A DNA stretch of 64,000 nt, taken from positions 94,245-158,244 of the forward strand of contig JAFRQK010000046.1 in assembly GCA_017428635.1 (NCBI GenBank), given 5' to 3'. The stretch comes from Clostridia bacterium (GTDB taxonomy: Bacteria > Bacillota > Clostridia > Oscillospirales > CAG-272). The notes below the pieces were generated by a model that saw nothing but the letters and a program-made list of their open reading frames with translations, was not told where the DNA came from and ran no database searches. A program made the translations under genes and the position numbers. This document shows positions 37,213-45,052 of this stretch, piece after piece; position 1 is the first letter of the stretch, and every line of letters begins with the position of its first letter.

Positions 37213-39135
37213 ATGATACTTTCAGCCGCCGCCGTGTCCTACGGATACGGCGCGACGACAATTTTGCAGGACGTGACCTTTTCCGTTGAGGAAGGAGACA
37301 GGGTCGGCGTCGTCGGAGTGAACGGAAGCGGTAAATCCACCCTTTTCCGAATTCTCTCGGGCGAGGAGGCGCCGGACGGCGGGTCCGTATTCCTCGCAAA
37401 GGACAAAACGGTGAAGATGCTTCACCAGGACGACGCTTTTCGCATCGACCCGTCCTGCCCCGACACCGTACTTGAGCAGATGTGGGCGACGCGCTCCGAC
37501 CTGCTCGCCCTCGAGCAAAGGACCGAGGAACTCGAAAAGTCGCTCTCCGCGGCGACCGATCCCGATGAAGTCGCAAAACTGACGTCCGAACTCGCATCGG
37601 TGAATTCCCGTTATACCGACGGAGGAGGACTGTTCTTCAGATCGAAGTGCAAAAGCCTGCTCGTCAGCCTCGGATTCGGAGAGGAATACCATTCCCTTCC
37701 CGTCGAATCGCTCAGCGGCGGGCAGAGAACGAGGCTCGCACTTGCAAGGCTTCTCGCCGGGGAACCGGATATTCTGCTGCTCGACGAGCCTACGAATCAC
37801 CTCGACGTCGATACGCTCGAATGGCTCGAGGGATATCTTTCAACGTACAAAAAAACGTTTCTCGTAGTCAGTCACGACAGGCTTTTCCTTGACAGAGTCA
37901 CGAACAGGACGCTCGACGTTGAAAACGGAACGACGCACTTTTACGGGGTCCCGTACACGGCGTTCGTTGAAGAGAAGGAGAAGGCGCGGGAGGCTTACAG
38001 AAAGAAATACGACCTGCAGCAGAAAGAGATCGCCCGTCTTGAGGCGTTCATCGAAAATCAGCGCAGGTGGAACAGAGAGAGAAATATCATCGCCGCGGAA
38101 TCGAGGATGAAGGCGATCGACCGGATGGAAAAGATCGAACGTCCTAAATCCGCGCCGCGCGCGATATCATTCAGTATAAATCAGGCGTCGCGGAGCGGAA
38201 ACGACGTCATGTACGTCGACGGGCTGACGATGGCTTTTCCGCAAAAGCCGCTTTTCCGCGATCTGTCTTTCGTCCTCAAAAACGGCGACAGAATGTTCGT
38301 TCAGGGCCCGAACGGATGCGGTAAATCGACGCTGCTAAGGATCCTTATGGGACAGCTCGATCCCGTTTCGGGAACGGTCGAGACCGGATATAACGTAAAG
38401 ATAGGGTACTATTCTCAGGATAATCAGGGGCTGACCGAAGAGAATACGGTCCTCGACGAACTCTGGGACGCGTACCCCGATCTTCCGCAGACGAAGATAC
38501 GCGATACGCTCGCGATGTTTTCGTTCCGCGGGGAGGACGTGGAGAAAAAAGTCTCCGTCCTCAGCGGCGGGGAGAGAGCGCGGCTGACGCTTGCAAAACT
38601 GATATTGATGAAGGTCAACCTTCTCATCCTCGACGAACCGACCAACCATCTCGACGCGGATTCACGGGAGGCGCTCGAGCGGGCGCTCTCGTCGTTCGGC
38701 GGAACGCTTATCTGCGTCTCACACGACAGATATTTCGTGAGAAGACTTGCAACGCGGTTCATTCTGATGAAGGACGGGGGCGCGAAGGACCTGATCTGTA
38801 CTTACGATGATCTCGAAACGTGGAAGAAGCGGGGCGGGACGGCGCCTGAAAAGAAGGAAGACCCGGACGCTCCCCCGTCCCAAAAAGACGAATACCTCGC
38901 CCGCAAGCGCGCCGTTCAGGACAGAAGGAAAGCGGAAAGACGGCTAGAAGCGATCTTTGAAGAAACGGAAAAACTCGAGATCGAGATCGCAGATATCGAC
39001 CACGAACTTTTCGGCGACGCCGCCTCCGATTACGTCAGAGCGGCGGAACTGTACGACAGAAAAACGATCGTCGAGGACAGACTTATGAGCCTCTGGCGGG
39101 AGGAAGAAGAACTCAGAGAACAGTTGGGAGAGTGA
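37213..39135 (+). CDS. ABC-F family ATPase (ribosome-associated)
   Basis: 640 residues, no membrane helices, two ABC domains. Walker A motifs are GVNGSGKSTL and GPNGCGKSTL; signatures are SLSGGQRTRLALARL and LSGGERARLTLAKL; Walker B motifs are LLLDEPTNHLD and LILDEPTNHLD. A charged linker lies between domains (about 245-300), and a coiled-coil C-terminus follows residue 550. ABC-F proteins act on the E site of the ribosome; some protect against antibiotics, others rescue stalled translation. The subgroup cannot be fixed by eye. AGGAG precedes the ATG. It overlaps the methyltransferase gene by 4 bases. Confidence 0.93.
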   Translation: MILSAAAVSYGYGATTILQDVTFSVEEGDRVGVVGVNGSGKSTLFRILSGEEAPDGGSVFLAKDKTVKMLHQDDAFRIDPSCPDTVLEQMWATRSDLLALEQRTEELEKSLSAATDPDEVAKLTSELASVNSRYTDGGGLFFRSKCKSLLVSLGFGEEYHSLPVESLSGGQRTRLALARLLAGEPDILLLDEPTNHLDVDTLEWLEGYLSTYKKTFLVVSHDRLFLDRVTNRTLDVENGTTHFYGVPYTAFVEEKEKAREAYRKKYDLQQKEIARLEAFIENQRRWNRERNIIAAESRMKAIDRMEKIERPKSAPRAISFSINQASRSGNDVMYVDGLTMAFPQKPLFRDLSFVLKNGDRMFVQGPNGCGKSTLLRILMGQLDPVSGTVETGYNVKIGYYSQDNQGLTEENTVLDELWDAYPDLPQTKIRDTLAMFSFRGEDVEKKVSVLSGGERARLTLAKLILMKVNLLILDEPTNHLDADSREALERALSSFGGTLICVSHDRYFVRRLATRFILMKDGGAKDLICTYDDLETWKKRGGTAPEKKEDPDAPPSQKDEYLARKRAVQDRRKAERRLEAIFEETEKLEIEIADIDHELFGDAASDYVRAAELYDRKTIVEDRLMSLWREEEELREQLGE

Positions 39136-39695
39136 CGGACATGCTCGATCTGCTCGAAATGCACAAGAGTTTCCTGCTGGCGCATTTGCGCCCGGGCGAC
39201 GTCGCGGTCGATTTCACGATGGGAAACGGTCACGACACCGAGTTTCTGTCGAAAACGGTCGGGGAGACCGGGAAGGTCTACGCCTTCGACATACAGGAAC
39301 TCGCGGTCGAATCGACGAGGAAAAGGCTGACCGAGACCGGGTGCCCCGATAACTGGGAACTGATCCTGGCATCGCATCACAGAGCGCCCGAATTCGTTAA
39401 GGAAAAGATCCGCGCAGGGATATTCAATCTCGGGTACCTGCCCGGATCCGGGAAGAAAGAGTTGACCACGATGCGGGAAACGACGCTACCCGCGGTCGCG
39501 TCCGCGGTCGGCATGCTCGGCGAAGACGCCGTATTGATCGTCGCAGTCTACCCGGGTCATCCGGAGGGTAAAGCGGAAGGAGAGGCGCTCGGCGAGTACT
39601 TCTCTTCTCTTTCCAGATTCAAGTACACGGCGGCGGAGATAAAACTTGTCAATTCACCGACCAGTCCGTATTTCTTCGTTATCGAGACAAAATAA
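39132..39695 (+). CDS. MnmM/YtqB-like SAM-dependent methyltransferase
   Basis: 187 residues of class I methyltransferase. The SAM-binding region is VAVDFTMGNGHDTEFLSKTV with the acidic VYAFDIQE strand. FNLGYLPGSGKKELTT and the end NSPTSPYFFVIETK are typical of the YtqB family, which methylates the aminomethyl group of wobble uridine in tRNA (named MnmM in B. subtilis). The GTG start at 39132 overlaps the ABC-F stop; an ATG at 39141 is an alternative. Confidence 0.87.
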   Translation: MTDMLDLLEMHKSFLLAHLRPGDVAVDFTMGNGHDTEFLSKTVGETGKVYAFDIQELAVESTRKRLTETGCPDNWELILASHHRAPEFVKEKIRAGIFNLGYLPGSGKKELTTMRETTLPAVASAVGMLGEDAVLIVAVYPGHPEGKAEGEALGEYFSSLSRFKYTAAEIKLVNSPTSPYFFVIETK

Positions 39696-39737
39696 AAAAA
39701 GACTTCTCAAAAACCGGGAAAGGAGGTATGCGCCGGT

Positions 39738-41645
39738 ATGAGCGAAAAAAGAAACGATATTTTTGACGGCAAAGCAAAAAACGGCGCATCCTCGGGATAC
39801 AGGAGCGCGAGATACCCTCAGGGGTACGGCCCCGTCGATCGCGCGGGGAAAGCCGCTCCCGCGAGAGCGGGGCAGCAAAGACCCCAGCAGATCCCGGATC
39901 GGCAAAGACCGGTTCAGCAAAGGCCCGTTCAACAGAAGTCTGCGCAAAAGAGGCCTACGCAGCAGAGGCAGGCGCAACAGAGACCCGCTCAACAAAGACC
40001 GGTTCAGCAAAGACCGGTTCAGCAAAGACCGGTTCAGCAAAGACCGGTTCAACAGAGGTCCGCGCAGCAGCGTCCGGTTCTGCAAAGACCCGCGCAGCAG
40101 AGGCCGTATCAGCGTCAGCAAACAAATTACGGACGTACGCCGACGTACGCCGACGGCAGACAGGTGCAAAACGCCGAACGCGAAGCGAGAAACAGAGCCC
40201 GCGAAGCCGAGAGACGGCGGGCTGAAAGTCAGGCGCGGCTCGACGAGCTGAGAGCCGAAAAACGGCGCGCCGAGCATGAAAAAAGACGGCGTGAGGCAGA
40301 GATCAGAGAAGAAAAACTCCGCGCCGAAAAACGCGCTCTCAAAGAAAAAATGAAAGTCAGGCGAAAAGCCGACCGGAAGGTGAAACGGAAAATCTTTTTC
40401 GGAAGGCTTCTCGTCGGATCGGTGATCTTCGCCATCCTCGCCGCATTATCGGTCGGCGCATTCGCATTTTTCTTCACACGGTCGCCGGACGCCCCCAAAA
40501 CCTCCGACGTGTCGTATCTGTTCGGGGGAAAAACGGTCAGAAAAGAGTCCGCGTCGACCGCCTTCAGGGACGGCGTGCTCTATATCTGTTTCAACGACGT
40601 GAGCGATTATCTCTCGATGGCCGTCACCGGCAGAGCCGATGAGATGACGTTTATCTTCCCCGAATGGGACGAAAAAAAGGACAGCGCCGGAACCGGAAAC
40701 GAAGAGAGAGTTACTTTCCGCGACAAATCAAGAACGGTTTACGTAGGCTCCCACAGGATAACGGTCGAGGCGGAATGCCGTGTCGCTGCGGAAAAAATGT
40801 GGGTCCCGTTCAGTTTCGTCAGCGAATTCATCGACGGGGTGAATTCCGTATACAACAGATCCAAAAATACCGTGTCGGTCTCTCGTATCGAGGACGAGGA
40901 ACTTTCGGGTAAAAACAAGCCCGTATATCTTCCCGTTTCGCTGAAACTGAAAGATCAGAATCCTCTCGACGGGTTCCGTCCGGGAGACACGATCTCGGTC
41001 CCCGAACCCGAATTCATAAACGATCTGTCCTCTTACGAAACGTATATGAATCCGCCCGACGCGGAGGAGTATCTCATCCTCGTGAACGCGCAGAACGCTC
41101 TGAGCGCGGCGTACGTGCCGGAAGACCTCACCGACGTCGGAATGACGCGGCAGGACGGACGCGCCACGCAGAAAATGAGGCTTTACGCCGAGAAGGCGCT
41201 CGAGGCGCTCTTCACCGAGATGAACTCGATGGGCTTCACCGACGTGAACGTGACGACCGGCTACGTTTCGTACGCAGAGCAGAACGCGCAATTCGAGAGA
41301 TTCGTCGCGGATCAGCTCTCCGCCGATCCGTCGCTGGAACGCGAACAGGCGGAAGAGATCGTCTCTACGTATTCGCCCCGCCCCGGGACGAGCGATTATC
41401 AGACGGGGCTCGCGGTCGAGATGCACAATCTCGGATACGCGGACGAGTCGTTCGCCGCGACCGAAGCCTACGCGTGGCTCAAAGAGAACGCGTGGAAATT
41501 CGGATTCATCATCCGTTATCCCGAAGGAAAGACCGACGTCACCGGGGTAAGGTTTGAACCGTGGCATTTCAGATACGTCGGGAGAGCGGCGGCGTACGCG
41601 ATAAAAGAACAAAACATATGTCTTGAAGAATACGCTGCAAAATAA
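39738..41645 (+). CDS. VanY-like (M15B) wall protein with copper-amine-oxidase-type stalk; active site degraded
   Basis: 635 residues. The cytoplasmic N-terminus (1-~215) holds a Gln-Arg-Pro repeat tract and then a charged coiled-coil region. One membrane helix lies at ~217-245. Outside is a domain resembling the copper amine oxidase N-terminal stalk (~255-385), then a VanY-like D-Ala-D-Ala carboxypeptidase domain (~430-635). EPWHFRY (E607, H610) is intact. The zinc His of the usual SEHQTGLAVD is Tyr (Y554 in SDYQTGLAVE), the zinc Asp is Glu (E561), and the substrate Arg of GYRSY is Val (V510). It is therefore probably catalytically impaired or dead. AAAGGAGG precedes the start. Confidence 0.83.
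   Translation: MSEKRNDIFDGKAKNGASSGYRSARYPQGYGPVDRAGKAAPARAGQQRPQQIPDRQRPVQQRPVQQKSAQKRPTQQRQAQQRPAQQRPVQQRPVQQRPVQQRPVQQRSAQQRPVLQRPAQQRPYQRQQTNYGRTPTYADGRQVQNAEREARNRAREAERRRAESQARLDELRAEKRRAEHEKRRREAEIREEKLRAEKRALKEKMKVRRKADRKVKRKIFFGRLLVGSVIFAILAALSVGAFAFFFTRSPDAPKTSDVSYLFGGKTVRKESASTAFRDGVLYICFNDVSDYLSMAVTGRADEMTFIFPEWDEKKDSAGTGNEERVTFRDKSRTVYVGSHRITVEAECRVAAEKMWVPFSFVSEFIDGVNSVYNRSKNTVSVSRIEDEELSGKNKPVYLPVSLKLKDQNPLDGFRPGDTISVPEPEFINDLSSYETYMNPPDAEEYLILVNAQNALSAAYVPEDLTDVGMTRQDGRATQKMRLYAEKALEALFTEMNSMGFTDVNVTTGYVSYAEQNAQFERFVADQLSADPSLEREQAEEIVSTYSPRPGTSDYQTGLAVEMHNLGYADESFAATEAYAWLKENAWKFGFIIRYPEGKTDVTGVRFEPWHFRYVGRAAAYAIKEQNICLEEYAAK
39903..40052 (+). repeat. 15-bp tandem coding repeat (Gln-Gln-Arg-Pro-Val)
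   Basis: The unit CAAAGACCGGTTCAG is perfect at 39903-39917 and in three direct tandem copies at 39993-40037, with a fourth copy differing by one base at 40038-40052. Degenerate copies fill the rest. The 15-bp unit keeps the frame and can expand or contract in whole pentapeptides. Confidence 0.92.
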
Positions 41646-41680
41646 AAGAAGGCGGCTTGCCGATGCAAGCCGCCTTCTTT
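41645..41680. terminator. Bidirectional terminator between the VanY-like gene and queT
   Basis: A 16-bp stem (AAAGAAGGCGGCTTGC and its complement) with a CGAT loop lies between two convergent stop codons. Confidence 0.93.
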
Positions 41681-42219
41681 CATATCTTCATCTTTTTTCT
41701 TAATCTGTTCACGGCGTCCATGAGAGGCAGCCCGAGTATGTAGCACACCGCCGCCTCGCCGAGGCCGACCGTACCCGCGTGGATCAGGAGGACCGGGGCC
41801 GCGCCTTCCACTCCGAACGCCGAGGTCATACCGTATCCGTAGTACAGAACGAACGGGATGATCGCCGCGTTGAAGAGCACGGGCGGAAGCGGGCAAAGGA
41901 GCGCCGCTGGAAGTTTGATCTTATCCGTTTTCCCGACGCGGAAAGCTCTGCCGATAAAGTACGTACATACCGACGCGAGAAGCGTCGCCAGCGAGCCGAA
42001 GACGACGTCGACCCACGTTCCGCCCGCCAGATTTGCGATCGCGCACCCGATCGTGAGCCCCGGGATAGCCGCCGGAGTGAACGCGGGTAAAATACAAAGC
42101 GCCTCGGACAGACGGAACTGGATCCCCGCGGAGGAGATCTCCCACAGCACCATCGTGAGCGCGGCGTAAAGGGCGGCGATGATCGCGCCCGTCGTGATAA
42201 AACGAACTTCTTTTCTCAT
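41680..42219 (-). CDS. queT: QueT family transporter (queuosine precursor, ECF S component)
   Basis: 179 residues, about five or six membrane helices. The family pattern FRLSEALCILPAFTPAAIPG then GLTIGCAIANLAGG and a late LIHAGTVGLGEAAVCY match QueT. QueT is the substrate-binding subunit of an energy-coupling-factor transporter for preQ0/preQ1 type precursors; the shared ECF module is not in the window. Its gene has a structured 5' leader, which fits preQ1 control. AAGGGAG lies 10 bases before the ATG. Confidence 0.88.
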   Translation of the reverse strand: MRKEVRFITTGAIIAALYAALTMVLWEISSAGIQFRLSEALCILPAFTPAAIPGLTIGCAIANLAGGTWVDVVFGSLATLLASVCTYFIGRAFRVGKTDKIKLPAALLCPLPPVLFNAAIIPFVLYYGYGMTSAFGVEGAAPVLLIHAGTVGLGEAAVCYILGLPLMDAVNRLRKKMKI

Positions 42220-42306
42220 ATTCTTTTTGCTCCCTTAGTTTTGATTTCGGAAAGAACGCGTCTTTCCGGGTGAGGATGGTTTCGAACTCACCGGCGAACG
42301 ATCGCC
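42220..42306 (-). promoter_or_regulatory. Structured leader of queT, candidate preQ1 riboswitch variant
   Basis: The ~87-base leader folds into three hairpins: GGCGA/TCGCC, GGTGAG with loop TTCGAAACCATC closed by CTCACC, and CGGAAAG/CTTTCCG. The tail AAATCAAAACTAAGGGAG follows directly and includes the ribosome binding site. A loop ending in ACCATC and an A-rich tail ending in ACTAAGG resemble class I preQ1 riboswitches, but the third hairpin is extra. I could not find a convincing pseudoknot pairing by hand. Class III preQ1 riboswitches, known from upstream of queT in Ruminococcaceae, are an alternative. Confidence 0.5.
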
Positions 42307-42312
42307 TCCATT

Positions 42313-42341
42313 ATTATATACCATATCGCCGCGTTTCGCAA
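42313..42341 (-). promoter_or_regulatory. Promoter of queT
   Basis: Minus strand TTGCGA (42341-42336), 17-base spacer, TATAAT (42318-42313). Divergent from the rimM promoter, whose -35 begins five bases away. Confidence 0.78.
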
Positions 42342-42345
42342 GTGC

Positions 42346-42374
42346 TTGCTTACCGGGCGTTAATGTGGTAAAAT
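42346..42374 (+). promoter_or_regulatory. Promoter of rimM-trmD
   Basis: TTGCTT (42346-42351), 17-base spacer ending TGTGG, TAAAAT (42369-42374), 28 bases before the rimM ATG. Confidence 0.72.
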
Positions 42375-42401
42375 ATCAAAAAAAGAAGGAGGTCGGCGCG
42401 T

Positions 42402-42944
42402 ATGAAACAGTATCTCGAATGCGCGCGCGTCGTCGGAACGCACGGCGTTCGCGGGATGATGAAACTCGCCTCGCTCGCCGACTCGCCCGAGGCACTCGCC
42501 AAAGTCAAAAAATACTACACCGAGAACAAAGACGGTTCGTGGCGCGAGTGGGACGTCAAGGGAGGATTCATTCACAAAGGTCTGCTCGTCGCATCGGTCG
42601 GAGGGATCGAAGATCTCGATACCGCGATCACGATGAAAGGAACCGTTTTTTTCGCCGACCGGAAATCGTTCAAACTGAAAAAGGGCGACTATTTCATAGC
42701 CGACGTTATCGGTCTTCCCGTGATCGACGAGAGTACCGGCAGCGCGATCGGGACGCTTTCCGAAGTCCTGACGGAGCGGATACAGCATCTGTACGTCGTA
42801 AAAACGGACGCGGGGGACGAGTTTATGATCCCCGGCGTACCGGAGTTCATAAAAAAAGTCGTCCCCGAAGGGGACGGCGCGGGAATTTACGTTCACCTCA
42901 TCGACGGGATGGTCCCCGAGACGGGAGGCAAAGATGAGAATTGA
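42402..42944 (+). CDS. rimM: 16S rRNA processing / ribosome maturation factor RimM
   Basis: 180 residues. The N-terminal barrel begins ECARVVGTHGVRGMMKLASL, and the PRC barrel has KGDYFIADVIGLPVID and DEFMIPGVPEFIKKV. RimM helps mature the head of the 30S subunit. The gene overlaps trmD by 11 bases, a standard pair; rpsP and rplS are not adjacent. Confidence 0.95.
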   Translation: MKQYLECARVVGTHGVRGMMKLASLADSPEALAKVKKYYTENKDGSWREWDVKGGFIHKGLLVASVGGIEDLDTAITMKGTVFFADRKSFKLKKGDYFIADVIGLPVIDESTGSAIGTLSEVLTERIQHLYVVKTDAGDEFMIPGVPEFIKKVVPEGDGAGIYVHLIDGMVPETGGKDEN

Positions 42945-43632
42945 CGTTATGACGCTCTTCCCCGAGTTCGTGGAATACGTTCTCTCCGAGAGCATCATCG
43001 GAAGAGCGAGAAAGAGCGGCGCGCTCGACGTGAGGACCCACAATATCAGAGATTATTCCGAGGATAAAAACAGACGCGTCGACGACACGCCGTACGGAGG
43101 CGGCAAGGGGATGCTCATGGCTGCGCCGCCGATCTACAACTGTTATTCGGCAATCGTCGAAGATTCCGAAAGCCTGCCCCGCGAACAGATCCGCACGGTC
43201 TATATGAGCCCGCGCGGAAAACTGCTCCGTCAGGAGGACGCAAAACGGCTCTCGGAGTACGGTCAGCTCATTATTCTCTGCGGTCACTACGAAGGGGTCG
43301 ACCAGCGGATAATCGACGAGATAATCGACGAGGAGATCTCGATCGGAGACTACGTTCTCACGGGGGGCGAGATACCCGCGTGCATCCTTGCCGACGCCGT
43401 CGGGAGGCTCTGCCCCGGCGTACTCTCCGATCCCGAGTGCTTTGAGGCGGAATCGCTTACCGACGGTCTGCTCGAATACCCGCAGTACACCCGCCCGCCC
43501 GTCTTTCACGGGATGGAAGTGCCGGAAGTACTGCTCAGCGGTCACCACAAGAACATCGACGAGTGGAGGCACGAAAGGTCCGTTGAGATCACGAGGGAAC
43601 GCAGACCCGATCTGCTCAAGGATCGGTCATAA
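42934..43632 (+). CDS. trmD: tRNA (guanine-N1)-methyltransferase TrmD
   Basis: 232 residues. It starts MRIDVMTLFPEFVEYVLSES. DTPYGGGKGMLM, ILCGHYEGVDQRI and DYVLTGGEIPA form the knotted SAM site. It methylates G37 next to the anticodon and prevents frameshifting. The stop overlaps the 3' end of the opposing amidase gene by 6 bases, so no terminator lies between them. Confidence 0.97.
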   Translation: MRIDVMTLFPEFVEYVLSESIIGRARKSGALDVRTHNIRDYSEDKNRRVDDTPYGGGKGMLMAAPPIYNCYSAIVEDSESLPREQIRTVYMSPRGKLLRQEDAKRLSEYGQLIILCGHYEGVDQRIIDEIIDEEISIGDYVLTGGEIPACILADAVGRLCPGVLSDPECFEAESLTDGLLEYPQYTRPPVFHGMEVPEVLLSGHHKNIDEWRHERSVEITRERRPDLLKDRS

Positions 43633-44190
43633 AAGGCCGAGGTAAGCGAACACTCCGTTCGCAACTCCCGCGGCGAAAACTTCGGGGGACGATCGCATGA
43701 GTTCCGCGTCGAAGGGATTGGTAATAAAACCGAGTTCAACGAGGACGGCGGGCATAGCCGTCCTTCTCAATACGTAAAGAGACGGTCGGGTAAAAACTCC
43801 TCTGTCGCGCAGACCCGTGGCGGCGTTGAGACGAAACGCGATATTCTCGGCGAGCGCGTACGCGGGACTTCCCTCGCTGTAGACGAAGCACTCCGATCCG
43901 CTCGCCGTCGTGACGCTCGAGGCGTTTGTGTGCAGACTTATGAAATAATCTGCGCCCCACGAGTTGGCGTCGTTGACGCGCGCGGCGAGCGAGGTCGCGA
44001 CGGACGTGCCGAGCTGCGTCGTCGGAGACGGACGCGACAGGCGGGCTGTGAGACCTCCCGCGCGAAGGATCTCAGAAAGACGCACTCCGATCGTGTAGAC
44101 GAGGTCCTGTTCGCGGAGCCCGTTTCCCTCCGCGCCCGAATTCGGGTTTTGCGGGTTGTGCCCCTGATCTATGTATATCTTTTCAGCCAT
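43627..44190 (-). CDS. N-acetylmuramoyl-L-alanine amidase (Amidase_3), no signal peptide
   Basis: 187 residues, all catalytic domain. Zinc and catalytic residues are H11 in IDQGHNPQNPNSGAEG, E27 in GLREQDLVY, the His of ISLHTNAS and the Glu of VLVELGFITN. It cleaves the bond between muramic acid and the stem peptide. There is no signal peptide, wall-binding or membrane segment. It may be released by lysis or by a partner, or resemble short lysins. AAAGGAG precedes the ATG. Confidence 0.88.
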   Translation of the reverse strand: MAEKIYIDQGHNPQNPNSGAEGNGLREQDLVYTIGVRLSEILRAGGLTARLSRPSPTTQLGTSVATSLAARVNDANSWGADYFISLHTNASSVTTASGSECFVYSEGSPAYALAENIAFRLNAATGLRDRGVFTRPSLYVLRRTAMPAVLVELGFITNPFDAELMRSSPEVFAAGVANGVFAYLGLL

Positions 44191-44265
44191 CTGTTTTCTC
44201 CTTTTATCTGTTCACGATATTATTCTATTCGGCAGAGAGCCGATTGACACACAAAAGAGGCGAAT

Positions 44266-45003
44266 ATGAAAAACGTACAGACCGCACTCGGCGTGATGCG
44301 CCGCGCAGTGGAAAACTACGGAATGATCAGACCGGGCGACCGGATCGCCGTCGGCGTCTCGGGAGGCAAAGACTCGATCGTCCTTCTGAGGCTGCTCGCG
44401 GAATTGAGACGGTTCGACGCCTTTTCATTCGAGCTCGTGGCGATATGCATCGACCCGTCGTTCGAGGACGTCGGCGGGGGCGCCTTCGATCCGTCTGCGA
44501 TTCGCGCGACCTGCGATGAACTCGGAGTCCCTCTGACCGTCGTCAAAACGAAGATCGCCCGGATCGTTTTTGAAGCGCGCGGAGAGGAACGGCCGTGCAG
44601 TCTTTGCGCGCGTCTGAGACGCGGCGCGCTGAATGACGAGGCGGAAAAACTCGGCTGCGGAGTGCTGGCGCTCGGTCATCACGCGGACGACGCCGCGGAG
44701 ACCTTCATGATGAATCTGCTCATCGGCGGAAAGATAGGGTGCTTCTCTCCGGTGACCGAATACGAAAAGATAAGGCTGATAAGACCGCTGATCTATATGC
44801 GCGAACGGGAGATCGGACCTCTCTGCCGCGTCCTTTCCCTTCCCGTCGCAGAGAAGATCTGTCCCGCGGACGGCGAGACGGAGCGCGAACGGATGAAAAA
44901 TACGCTTCACGCCCTTGACAAAGAGTATCGCGGACTTTACGATTCGATAATCGGAGCGATGGAGCGCGGGGAGCTCGACGGGTGGCGGAAAACCGACAAA
45001 TAA
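44266..45003 (+). CDS. TtcA-family tRNA thiolation PP-loop ATPase
   Basis: 245 residues. The PP-loop is VGVSGGKDSIVLL (about 30-42). A CSLCARLRRGAL motif and LALGHHADDAAETFMMNL are typical of the TtcA group, which carries Cys-bound Fe-S and thiolates C32 of some tRNAs. Sulfur may come from the NifS-like enzyme encoded at 57814-58956, but that link is inference. AGAGG precedes the ATG. Confidence 0.88.
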   Translation: MKNVQTALGVMRRAVENYGMIRPGDRIAVGVSGGKDSIVLLRLLAELRRFDAFSFELVAICIDPSFEDVGGGAFDPSAIRATCDELGVPLTVVKTKIARIVFEARGEERPCSLCARLRRGALNDEAEKLGCGVLALGHHADDAAETFMMNLLIGGKIGCFSPVTEYEKIRLIRPLIYMREREIGPLCRVLSLPVAEKICPADGETERERMKNTLHALDKEYRGLYDSIIGAMERGELDGWRKTDK

Positions 45004-45014
45004 CGGAATAGAAA

Positions 45015-45052
45015 AAAGGATCGCCTCATACTTTTCTATGAGGTGATCTTTT
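45015..45052 (+). promoter_or_regulatory. Hairpin masking the tspO ribosome binding site; also a terminator candidate for the upstream gene
   Basis: A 16-bp stem pairs 45015-45030 with 45037-45052 (only two G-U pairs) around CTTTTC. The 3' arm contains GAGGTGAT (45040-45047), the only Shine-Dalgarno of tspO, 5 bases before its ATG at 45053; the 5' arm ATCGCCTC is its exact antiparallel partner apart from one G-U pair. The TTTT at the end also allows intrinsic termination. Confidence 0.8.

Noticed and set aside
39903-40052. CRISPR-like array
   Set aside because: The repeats are 15-bp head-to-tail units without unique spacers and keep the reading frame of a protein gene.
42240-42310. A tRNA-like element (TTCGAA loop and GGAGGCG end) in the queT leader
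   Set aside because: The T stem does not pair as a 5-bp arm and there is no acceptor or anticodon arm on either strand. The sequence fits a riboswitch-like leader better.
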